The position numbers and the translations under genes are program-made. Below the pieces are notes generated by a model. It worked only from the letters and a program-made list of their open reading frames with translations, had not been told where the DNA came from and made no database searches. 6,330 bases of DNA from DASRTE01 sp035316885 (GTDB lineage: Bacteria > Actinomycetota > Actinomycetes > Jiangellales > Jiangellaceae): positions 1 to 6,330 of the forward strand of contig DATHII010000052.1 of NCBI GenBank assembly GCA_035316885.1, written 5' to 3'. Positions 1 to 4,954 of the stretch are shown here, one piece after another; the first letter of the stretch is position 1, and every line of letters starts with the position of its first letter.

Positions 1-38
1 TCGCAGAGGACGCGAGTCGCGGCGGCAGGTGCAGCGAG

Positions 39-368
39 CTACGTGCCCTCAGCGAGCTGCTGCTCGACCGCGAGTTCGGCGAGGCCGAGCGCGCGAACGA
101 CATTGCCCACCGCGGAGGCGACCCGGGCCGTTCCAACAATCGGTGCGACGGCTGCGAGGACGTCTCGGACCTGTTCCCCGTCGAGCCCTACTTCGCCTGC
201 GGCACCGATATTCAACAGGTATGAGCTCGGCGGTGCGTTCACCGCGACCAGCGCGGCGATGCGCACCAGCATCAGGGTCTGTGGGTCGAGTCTGGAGGCT
301 TCCATCGAGGCGGCGGTCATGGTCGCCAGCAGATCCAGGACAGGGGTTTCCGTGGGTACGTCGCTCAT
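39..368 (-). CDS. Carboxymuconolactone decarboxylase-like (AhpD-fold) protein, 109 aa
   Basis: The ATG at 368 is chosen over the upstream in-frame start at 404 because GAAGGGAG sits about 8 nt before it. The product is a short, all-helical, Ala/Val-rich protein. Its core (LMLVRIAALVAV, then YLLNIGAAGEVGL, then VLAAVAPIVGTARVASA) matches what I remember of small actinobacterial proteins annotated in the carboxymuconolactone decarboxylase family. There is no cysteine, so the CxxC peroxidatic pair of true AhpD enzymes is absent, and neither peroxidase nor decarboxylase chemistry can be assumed. No signal peptide is visible, so it is probably cytosolic. It is the only clearly intact gene in the left third, and nothing next to it suggests an operon. 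The family is fairly sure; the function is unknown. Confidence 0.75.
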   Translation of the reverse strand: MSDVPTETPVLDLLATMTAASMEASRLDPQTLMLVRIAALVAVNAPPSSYLLNIGAAGEVGLDGEQVRDVLAAVAPIVGTARVASAVGNVVRALGLAELAVEQQLAEGT

Positions 369-416
369 CTGAGCGCTCCCTTCAGTTCGTGGTTGGCAGG
401 GCACTAGCCGCAGTTC

Positions 417-566
417 TCACAGCCCGACCAACTCCGCTGTGGACAGCTGACCGACGACGCACTCCGGTACTTCTGGGGTTTCCTCGTCCGAAGGGCCCTC
501 GTGGCAGGGACAGTGGACCATGGGCGGGCGCGCACCGGCATAGTTATCGGCGTGAATCCCGGTCAC
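417..566 (-). CDS. Candidate small ORF, 49 aa, unknown
   Basis: This minus-strand frame lies 48 bp upstream of the CMD-like gene and points the same way. It begins at a GTG (566) or, for a 34-aa form, at an ATG (521). It contains MVHCPCHEGP, an acidic stretch and a later Cys, giving three cysteines, and ends STAELVGL. Amino-acid use looks more natural than in the other frames here. The ribosome-binding site is poor: GAGGGG lies only 2 nt from the GTG and there is none before the ATG. I recognise no family. It could be a real small protein, a remnant of a longer one, or chance. Confidence 0.2.
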   Translation of the reverse strand: MTGIHADNYAGARPPMVHCPCHEGPSDEETPEVPECVVGQLSTAELVGL

Positions 567-790
567 GTCCCCTCGGAACCGAGGATCCTCGCCAGGCCGA
601 GTTCGATCGTCTCGACACTGGTTTTTCGCCGGACCCGAGCGCCAGTGAGGCCACGGCCGCTCAGTGACGCTACGCCAAGGCGGTCGAGGCTCGTCGCGCC
701 GCCGAGTCGGTCGGCAGCATGACCCTGGCCCTGGCCGACTGAGCAGCCGTCGACCCTTCGACCCTGAGTCGAAGCGGCGTCTGCGGGGGC
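567..790 (+). other. Gene-free or decayed stretch, possible upstream part of a broken gene
   Basis: No intact gene is supported here. One plus frame reads like protein (AEFDRLDTGF..., then YAKAVEARRAAESVGSMTLALAD) but is cut by stops at 665-667 and 740-742. It is in frame with MPHFNPDE at 791-814, just before the pseudogene that follows. It may therefore be the decayed upstream part of that gene, though this is inference from frame continuity only. No promoter or terminator stands out. Confidence 0.3.
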
Positions 791-1101
791 ATGCCTCACT
801 TCAATCCCGATGAACCAAGCGCTTGAAGCTCTGCACAGCGCGGTGACCGACGAAGACGCAGCTGGATCGTCACAAGCCGCGGTCGACGTCGCGCAGTCCG
901 CGCTCGACCTCGAGCTGCTCTACCGCGGGAACGTCGAGGCCGACCGCTTCCATCTGCACGCCCAGCAACTGCGGGTGCACGCCGCGGCGAAGGACCTTGC
1001 CGGCCTGACCGGGGGAGGTCGCCGTGCTCGAGTGGATCCGTGACCGGCTCGCAGTCTCGCCCAGCGAGGCATCGACCCGAGGCTGGCCGTTGCCGTGTTG
1101 A
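791..1101 (+). pseudogene. Frameshifted alpha-helical protein (unknown family)
   Basis: From 810 the frame encodes a helical segment (ALEALHSAVTDEDAAGSS, then QAAVDVAQSALDLELLYR, then RFHLHAQQLRVHAAAKDLAGLTG). The sense reading breaks at a run of five Gs (1011-1015). With one G fewer it continues as GEVAVLEWIRDRLAVSPSEAS and stops at 1099-1101. This repeat-like helical pattern is familiar from uncharacterised actinobacterial exported proteins, but I cannot name the family with certainty. A second lesion is likely at the front: the frame starting at 791 reads MPHFNPDE, and restoring a second GATGA unit near 808-813 would join it to MNQALEAL. The gene appears inactive unless the indels are sequencing errors. 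Confidence 0.55.
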
Positions 1102-1329
1102 CGTGATCATCGGAGCAGGTATCAGCCGCGGAGTTGGGCCGCGGCGCGGGCGGCATGATCGGCGGCGGCGTGCGCGTTCCGTGCGTCTGAGGCGTGCCGC
1201 AGCCCACGGAGCTCAGCGTCGAGGTCGGCAAGCGTGGCCCTCATCCAAGAGGAGCAGACCGCGTCCGCAGGCGCGTGCTGCGCAGGCTGAGCCGCTCTTT
1301 CCTGCGCAACTGGTGAGGAGGTGAACAGG

Positions 1330-1383
1330 ATGTACGACCGCTGCGACGAGATGCTGGAGTGCTGCGAGCCCGGCTGCTGCTGA
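1330..1383 (+). CDS. Candidate cysteine-rich mini-ORF, 17 aa
   Basis: The ATG at 1330 is preceded by GAGGAGG with 8 nt spacing, one of the best ribosome-binding sites in the window. The product would be MYDRCDEMLECCEPGCC, with five cysteines in 17 residues and a C-terminal CC-EPG-CC cluster typical of soft-metal thiolate binding. The same frame upstream, before a stop at 1288-1290, also ends in a Cys pair (GACCAG). A remnant of a CadI/ArsI-type metal-resistance protein lies just downstream on the other strand. The mini-ORF could be a genuine metal-binding peptide, the cysteine-rich tail of a lost metal-resistance protein, or chance. I know of no named family for it. Confidence 0.3.
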   Translation: MYDRCDEMLECCEPGCC

Positions 1384-1436
1384 CCGGGACATGTCATACG
1401 GCCGGTCCGCGGTACCACCTCGCCGTGGCGGGTTAT

Positions 1437-1651
1437 GCCCTCGAGTTCCGCGCCCACGTCGGCGAGAACGGTGTAGACCTCCCACGGCTCGCCGCACGGG
1501 CCGCTGACCCACACCTTGTCCTGCATGGCGTAGCAGCAACCGGTGCCATCCTGCACCGGGTCGGCAGGCCGAGTGCGGCGTATCGCCGAGTGGCCGCCAC
1601 CACCTGTTCGGTCGAGCCGACCTCGACGCCCAGGTGGTTCAGCGACCCACC
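1437..1651 (-). pseudogene. CadI/ArsI-type glyoxalase-fold metal-resistance protein, C-terminal remnant
   Basis: Read right to left, one frame gives GGSLNHLGVEVGSTEQVV and AATRRYAALGLPTR. After a one-base shift near 1556-1560 (restoring one C in the plus strand) it continues as GTGCCYAMQDKVWVSGPCG and EPWEVYTVLADVG. The order LNHLGVEV, CCYAxQDKVWV, GEPWEVYTVLAD is the signature of the CadI (cadmium-induced) and ArsI (C-As lyase) branch of the vicinal oxygen chelate superfamily. The Cys pair and the Glu of EPWE belong to the metal/arsenical site in that family. About 70 of an expected 120-150 residues remain. The N-terminal half with the first metal-ligand His is gone. The gene is non-functional as read. 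Confidence 0.75.
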
Positions 1652-1672
1652 CGTGCGGGCCGCGACTTTCCT

Positions 1673-1690
1673 GTGTGATCTGCGTCACAC
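1673..1690. promoter_or_regulatory. CRP/GlxR-type palindrome
   Basis: The sequence GTGTGATCTGCGTCACAC contains TGTGA (1674-1678), six bases, and TCACA (1685-1689): a perfect match to the cAMP-receptor-protein consensus, extended by one base pair on each side. Actinobacterial Crp and GlxR proteins recognise this same motif. It lies between the stop of the upstream minus-strand frame (1704) and the CadI/ArsI remnant (from 1651), so if active it would once have faced the remnant. No intact promoter or downstream gene is visible now. Confidence 0.5.
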
Positions 1691-1703
1691 TCGGGCTGCA
1701 CAG

Positions 1704-2029
1704 CTATCGACGACGAACGTCGTTAGCGTCGAGCCAGACGGCGGTGAACTGCCAGCGCGAGTCTGTCAAGCGGACGTAGACATGCTGGCCAGTCCAGCCC
1801 AGCGTCGTGGTGTCGACGTATCCGACGCCATTGTCGGCCCAGTGGATCTTGGCCACGACGGGCACGGGTGGAAAGAGGCGATGGTCCGGCTGGCGGGCTC
1901 CTGCCTCGTTGACGATCTGCTGGCCCGGCTGCCAAGCGTTGGCCCGTTGCCGTGCCCGCTCGGTAGCCCACTCCTCCGCGCCGTACAGTGTCCAGGACAG
2001 GTGTTCGAATGGGCAAGGCTCGCGACAGC
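1704..2029 (-). pseudogene. C-terminal piece of an unknown protein, fused to PAP2 debris
   Basis: This minus-strand frame looks protein-like from EHLSWTLYGAEEWATERARQ through NEAGARQPDHRLFPPVPVVAK and IHWADNGVGYVDTTTLGWTG to VRLTDSRWQFTAVWLDANDVRRR and a stop at 1704. Aromatic and charged residues alternate as in a small beta-rich domain. I recognise no named family. There is no ATG, and only weak internal GTGs (VPVVAK), inside the sensible part. Upstream sequence switches to PAP2 coding in another frame. The piece has therefore probably lost its start by recombination near 2010-2030, or it begins at one of those GTGs as a protein of about 60 aa. Confidence 0.4.
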
Positions 2030-2453
2030 ACCGGCCAGAACACCAGCACCAGGATGGTCGCGACTGCGGCGGCGCCGGCGGCATGCCCACTCGGGTACGA
2101 GCCCAATCTCGATGGTCCCGTCGTATGACGAACGAGGACGGTCGAGGATTGCTTTGAGCAGCAGGTTGAGCGGCCCGACGAGCGCCCCGCCGGCGACGAC
2201 CAGGCCGACCAGCCGCCACCGACGCCGCCAGGCGAGCCACACGGCCAGCGGGCCGAGGACAAGCAGCCGGGCCATCGGCAGACCCCGCAGCGGTGAGCAC
2301 CCGGAGGATGTCCACACCGATGCCGCGGCCGGGGACCACCAACACCTCACTGACCGCCAGGTCCACGGCGATCAACGGGCCCCAGCCAACCCGGGCGAGC
2401 GGCCCGGGCGGTATGACGATCAGGACCCCAACACGGCGGCCACCAGACGGCAC
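2030..2453 (-). pseudogene. PAP2-family phosphatase remnant, two frameshifts, C-terminus lost
   Basis: Three consecutive minus-strand frames make one protein. The first is VGWGPLIAVDLAVSEVLVV...GVDILRVLTAAG. After a one-base shift in the C-run at 2283-2286 (one C too many) comes LPMARLLVLGPLAVWLAWRRR...LVGPLNLLLKAILDRPR. After another near 2100-2104 comes SYPSGHAAGAAAVATILVLVFW. KAILDRPR and SYPSGHA correspond to the first two motifs of the PAP2/phosphatidic acid phosphatase superfamily (KxxxxxxRP and PSGH). The hydrophobic stretches are the membrane helices usual for this family. The third motif (SRxxxxxHxxxD) and the following helices are missing, replaced by the unrelated piece at 1704-2029. 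It is inactive as read. Confidence 0.7.
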
Positions 2454-2759
2454 GGATCGGCGCGAGCGTCGCCCGGGAAGGAGGCGCAGAGGATGCGACT
2501 CCCGCCGACGCGACGTCTTTACCCGGTCGAGCGTAGGTAACGACCGGGACGTTGCAAGACCCGCGGACTCCGGCGTGTCCGGGCCGCTTGTTGGTCGTTG
2601 CGGTCATTGCGGCGGGCGTTGCCACCGGGCGCGCCGGGCGGGCGGCGCACCACCGTGAACGCAACGTCCGGCAGCCACCTGAATCACGATCAGCCTGGAT
2701 TCAGGTTGGCCTCTCCATCCTCGCGGTCACGACAACACATGACGTGGAGGGTGAGACCA
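2454..2759. other. Non-coding gap upstream of the lipoprotein gene
   Basis: No gene is supported. Open frames here are Arg/Pro/Gly-rich shadows. The gap holds the inverted repeat at 2677-2706 and the ribosome-binding site GGAGGG (2746-2751) of the next gene. No confident -35/-10 pair could be picked by eye. Confidence 0.4.
2677..2706. repeat. Perfect 9-bp inverted repeat with 12-bp spacer
   Basis: ACCTGAATC (2677-2685) and GATTCAGGT (2698-2706) are exact reverse complements separated by 12 bp. They lie 54 bp before the lipoprotein start. The arm contains TTCAG, which recurs as a direct repeat before the PepSY gene. Each arm could be half of a dimeric regulator site, or the whole a hairpin in the leader. 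Confidence 0.45.
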
Positions 2760-3572
2760 ATGACCTGGATCGTGCGAGGTGGGACGGTGGCCGTAGCGGT
2801 CACGCTGGCCCTGACCATCGCCGGCTGTGGTGGTGACAACGCACCGACGGCCGGCACGGGCAACCAGACTGCCGGCGCGGGCACCGAGACCGGGGCGAGC
2901 TCGTCGCCGACGCCGGTCGTCGACCCGGGTGACGGGGGCAATTACCAGCCCGACCTCGATCCGGCGAATTTCGTCGACGTGGTCGACAACCCCTACCTCC
3001 CGTTCATGCCCGGCATGAGGTGGGTGTACGAGGGGGAGAGCGAAGGCGAGGCCGAACGCACTGAAATCGTCGTGACGACCGAACGCCGTGACATCCAGGG
3101 CATCTCCGCGACCGTCGTCCGGGACACCGTCTCCGCCGGCGGGCGGGTCGCCGAGGACACCTACGACTGGTACGCCCAGGACAAGGACGGCAACGTCTGG
3201 TACCTCGGCGAGGACACGACCGCGTACGAGGAGGACGGGACGACCAGCAAAGAGGGGTCCTGGGAGTACGGAGTCGACGGCGCCCTACCCGGCATTGTCA
3301 TGCTGGCAAACCCCACCGTGGGGGACAGTTACCGGCAGGAGTACTACAAGGGGCACGCAGAGGACGTGGCCGAGGTGGTCAAGGTCGGCGAGACCAAGAA
3401 GATCGGCATCGGCGCGTACACCGACGTCGTGGTGACCGAGGATTGGAACCCGCTCGACCCGGAGATCATCGAGAACAAGTACTTCGCGCCCGGCGTGGGC
3501 CTGATATTCGCTGAGCACACGGCGGGCCCCGCGGAGTCCGAAGAGCTGGTCGAGTTAACACCCGGTTCCTGA
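2760..3572 (+). CDS. Conserved secreted lipoprotein, 270 aa, unknown function
   Basis: The ATG at 2760 has GGAGGG 8 nt upstream. Longer in-frame starts at 2598 and 2739 lack such a site and would put about 7 to 54 residues before the signal peptide. Residues 1-22 are a signal peptide ending in lipobox IAGC, so Cys23 should be lipidated and the protein held on the outer face of the membrane. Residues 24-60 form a low-complexity Gly/Thr/Ser/Asp linker. The remainder (NPYLPFMPGMRWVYEG, then VVRDTVSAGGRVAEDTYDWYAQDK, DGNVWYLGEDTT, GIVMLANPTVGDSYRQEYY, DWNPLDPEIIENKYFAPGVGL) has the pattern of a conserved family of hypothetical actinobacterial proteins. It has many alternating beta segments and is acidic. 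There is no catalytic motif or Cys in the mature domain. It points the same way as the PepSY gene 84 bp downstream. Confidence 0.85.
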   Translation: MTWIVRGGTVAVAVTLALTIAGCGGDNAPTAGTGNQTAGAGTETGASSSPTPVVDPGDGGNYQPDLDPANFVDVVDNPYLPFMPGMRWVYEGESEGEAERTEIVVTTERRDIQGISATVVRDTVSAGGRVAEDTYDWYAQDKDGNVWYLGEDTTAYEEDGTTSKEGSWEYGVDGALPGIVMLANPTVGDSYRQEYYKGHAEDVAEVVKVGETKKIGIGAYTDVVVTEDWNPLDPEIIENKYFAPGVGLIFAEHTAGPAESEELVELTPGS

Positions 3573-3588
3573 TTCAGCCCTGGTTCAG
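3573..3588 (+). promoter_or_regulatory. TTCAG direct repeat with 11-bp period
   Basis: TTCAG at 3573-3577 and 3584-3588 lie in two near-identical 11-mers (CTGATTCAGCC and CTGGTTCAGGC, 9 of 11 matching). Direct repeats spaced about one helical turn are the usual target of OmpR/PhoB-type response regulators. The pair starts 84 bp before the PepSY gene, a sensible place for an activator site. The role is inferred from spacing alone. Confidence 0.3.
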
Positions 3589-3656
3589 GCGTGAATGCGC
3601 ACGATCGTGGATGACAGCGAAACTGTCGTACCATGGAGTGTCCGGGAGGCCAGAAG

Positions 3657-3986
3657 ATGAGACGCAAGACCAAGATCGCGATCGCGACCACGGCCCTTGC
3701 CGGTGGTGCCGTGGCCGGCACGGCTGCTTTCGCCGCGGCCGGCGGTGCTGACGACGACACCACCCAGGCTCCGATCAGCGGCTCGGCGCTGGACCAGGCG
3801 ACGGACGCTGCACTCGAGCACACCGGCGGCGGGCGTGTTACTGGCACCGAGGTAGGTGACGAGGAAGGCTTCTACGAAGTCGAGGTGATCCTCGACAACG
3901 GTAGCCAGGTCGATGTCCATCTCGACGAGGCGTTCAACGTCATCAGCGGTGAAGGCGACAACGAGTCCGAGACCGGCGACGACTGA
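3657..3986 (+). CDS. Secreted PepSY-domain protein, 109 aa
   Basis: The ATG at 3657 is preceded by GGGAGG with 7 nt spacing, and an upstream in-frame ATG (3633) has none. Residues 1-26 are a signal peptide (MRRKTK, hydrophobic core, AFA-A cleavage context) with no lipobox, so the product should be exported. Residues 42-98 form one PepSY-like domain: ALDQATDAALEHTGGGRVTG, then GFYEVEVILDNGSQVDVHLD, then EAFNVISGE. This is the helix-plus-strands layout of that family, known from protease propeptides and from small envelope proteins often encoded with two-component systems. The C-terminus is very acidic. No sensor kinase or regulator gene is in the window. The TTCAG direct repeat upstream may regulate it. 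The partner is unknown. Confidence 0.85.
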   Translation: MRRKTKIAIATTALAGGAVAGTAAFAAAGGADDDTTQAPISGSALDQATDAALEHTGGGRVTGTEVGDEEGFYEVEVILDNGSQVDVHLDEAFNVISGEGDNESETGDD

Positions 3987-3998
3987 TCGCGGAACCGT

Positions 3999-4019
3999 CA
4001 GCGCGACTGGTCAGCGCTG
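3999..4019 (+). terminator. Possible hairpin terminator after the PepSY gene
   Basis: CAGCGC and GCGCTG pair perfectly around a 9-nt loop, starting 13 bp after the stop codon. There is no T-tract, so it would be an atypical terminator of the kind often seen in GC-rich actinobacteria, or just a spacer hairpin. Confidence 0.25.
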
Positions 4020-4054
4020 GGCGAGGTATCTGCGCTGGTCAGCCGCTTCGCGGC

Positions 4055-4159
4055 CCTGGCAAGTCGCTCACCGATCGAGTTGTCAGGCTGTCCGGCGGCG
4101 CCAGGCCTGGTCGGCGATTCCGCGGCCCTGACAAGTCGCGAGCACGTCGACCTGTCAGG
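4055..4159. repeat. Two copies of a 33-nt hairpin, 72 bp apart
   Basis: Copy 1 spans 4055-4087 and copy 2 spans 4127-4159. Each has 12-nt arms and a 9-nt loop. Copy 2 arms are CCTGACAAGTCG and CGACCTGTCAGG, pairing at 11 of 12 positions. Copy 1 arms are CCTGGCAAGTCG and CGAGTTGTCAGG, with one G-T wobble and one mismatch. The surrounding unit, starting CTGGTC at 4035 and again at 4107, matches at roughly 40 of 58 positions, so this is a diverged tandem duplication. Loop sequences differ while the arms are kept, which suggests the fold matters. The class is unknown (REP-like element or regulator sites). Confidence 0.55.
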
Positions 4160-4205
4160 CCGACGTGCCACGTGCAGTACTGCTGACCGTCTCAAACGTG
4201 TCGCC

Positions 4206-4226
4206 CGCGGCGCACGTCGCGCCGCG
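4206..4226. repeat. 8-bp perfect inverted repeat
   Basis: CGCGGCGC (4206-4213) and GCGCCGCG (4219-4226) form a GC-only hairpin with a 5-nt loop (ACGTC). It lies in the gap before the cupredoxin gene. No T-run follows, so the role is open. Confidence 0.35.
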
Positions 4227-4425
4227 CCCACGGCCAGACAGAGGCGGGCGGGGGTGGGATTGTGGCCCCGGGCGCCGGCCGCGGCGAAAGCGGGCGGGAC
4301 TATGAATCGGCGCAGGCACCGTCTCCGGGCGCCGCACGGTTGGGCCACTGGAGGCATGAGCCTGGTTGCTGAACCATTAGCGGCGCCGGTGCGTGACATG
4401 AATGGAATGACCGGAGGTGGACCCC

Positions 4426-4869
4426 GTGGCTATGCGGCAGGAGCCGAACGATTTCAATATCCACCTAGCGCGCCTTGCCGTCATCCTGGCCGGAACGGTG
4501 CTCGCAGTCACAAGCTGCGGTGGTGATGACGATGGCTCTGCAGCGACGACTCAGAGCCCGGCCACATCCGCGGCAACGGGCGGCACCGATGCCGGCACGG
4601 TGATCAACGTTGACGAGAAGGACTTTACGATCGAACTCTCGACGATGGAGCTCACACCAGGCACGTACACATTCGTGACCACCAACAGCGGCCAAACCAC
4701 CCACGCCCTCGAGATCGAGGGCCAGGGCCTGGAGGAAGAAACCGAGGACCTCGCGCCCGGGGACACCGCAGAGCTCACCGTCACACTCGAAGCAGGCGAG
4801 TACGAGCTCTACTGCCCGGTGGGCAACCACAAGGACATGGGTATGAAGCTGGACATCACAGTCGAGTAG
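4426..4869 (+). CDS. Cupredoxin-like copper-binding lipoprotein, 147 aa
   Basis: GTG 4426 is chosen because GGAGG lies 8 nt upstream. GTG 4417 overlaps that site, and ATG 4432 is 14 nt away. A signal segment (HLARLAVILAGTVLAVTSC) ends in lipobox VTSC, so Cys31 is the likely lipidation site, followed by a short Asp/Ser/Thr/Ala/Gly linker. Residues 58-147 form a plastocyanin/azurin-type beta sandwich. The type-1 copper ligands are visible: His93 (TTHALEIEG), Cys130 and His135 (YCPVGNH), and Met140 (HKDMGM, His-x4-Met). The CPVGNH...GM ending is that of small blue-copper proteins. It probably carries electrons or copper on the outer face of the membrane. No oxidase or copper ATPase gene lies nearby. 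Confidence 0.88.
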   Translation: MAMRQEPNDFNIHLARLAVILAGTVLAVTSCGGDDDGSAATTQSPATSAATGGTDAGTVINVDEKDFTIELSTMELTPGTYTFVTTNSGQTTHALEIEGQGLEEETEDLAPGDTAELTVTLEAGEYELYCPVGNHKDMGMKLDITVE

Positions 4870-4938
4870 GTCCTCGCACAGGTCATATGGATGATCAAGG
4901 CTCTGCGGGGTCGGATTGATACGCGCCATCCGATTGCG

Positions 4939-4954
4939 CTCGTGGGCCCCGTGG
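4939..4954. repeat. Left copy of the 16-bp target-site duplication
   Basis: CTCGTGGGCCCCGTGG stands directly before the left end (TGT) of the insertion sequence and is repeated exactly at 6068-6083 after its right end. Flanking bases differ. The sequence corresponds to the 3' end of the minus-strand tRNA-like fragment. Sixteen bp is at the upper edge of duplications made by IS481-family elements. Confidence 0.8.

Larger units (their letters stand above)
3987..4425. other. Gene-free gap rich in hairpins
   Basis: No coding frame here looks real: the open frames are Arg/Ala-rich shadows. The gap holds a short hairpin just after the PepSY stop (CAGCGC, 9-nt loop, GCGCTG at 3999-4019). It also holds the pair of 33-nt hairpins at 4055-4159, an 8-bp hairpin at 4206-4226, and GGAGG (4413-4417) for the next gene. 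Confidence 0.5.

Noticed and set aside
29..667. Long plus-strand open frame of 212 codons
   Set aside because: It lies antisense to the CMD-like gene for half its length and is Arg/Pro/Ser-rich, typical of a shadow frame in GC-rich DNA. Only its last part may reflect decayed coding.
1122..1244. Minus-strand 40-aa ORF (MRATLADLDAELRGLRHASD...)
   Set aside because: It is coiled-coil-like and reasonably composed, but has no ribosome-binding site, no recognisable family, and is the tail of a frame that continues from unrelated debris.
1359..2540. Plus-strand open frame of 393 codons
   Set aside because: It is antisense to the CadI/ArsI and PAP2 remnants, whose motifs are clear. Its composition is Arg/Pro/His-rich and no motif is seen.
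4035..4160. CRISPR-like array
   Set aside because: There are only two diverged, hairpin-forming copies at 72-bp spacing, with no uniform repeat, no unique spacers and no cas genes.
3998..4399. Minus-strand 133-codon frame over the hairpin repeats
   Set aside because: Its apparent internal repeats (RLVRAAES, RLARAAKR) are just the nucleotide duplication translated. There is no ribosome-binding site and the composition is Arg/Ala-rich.
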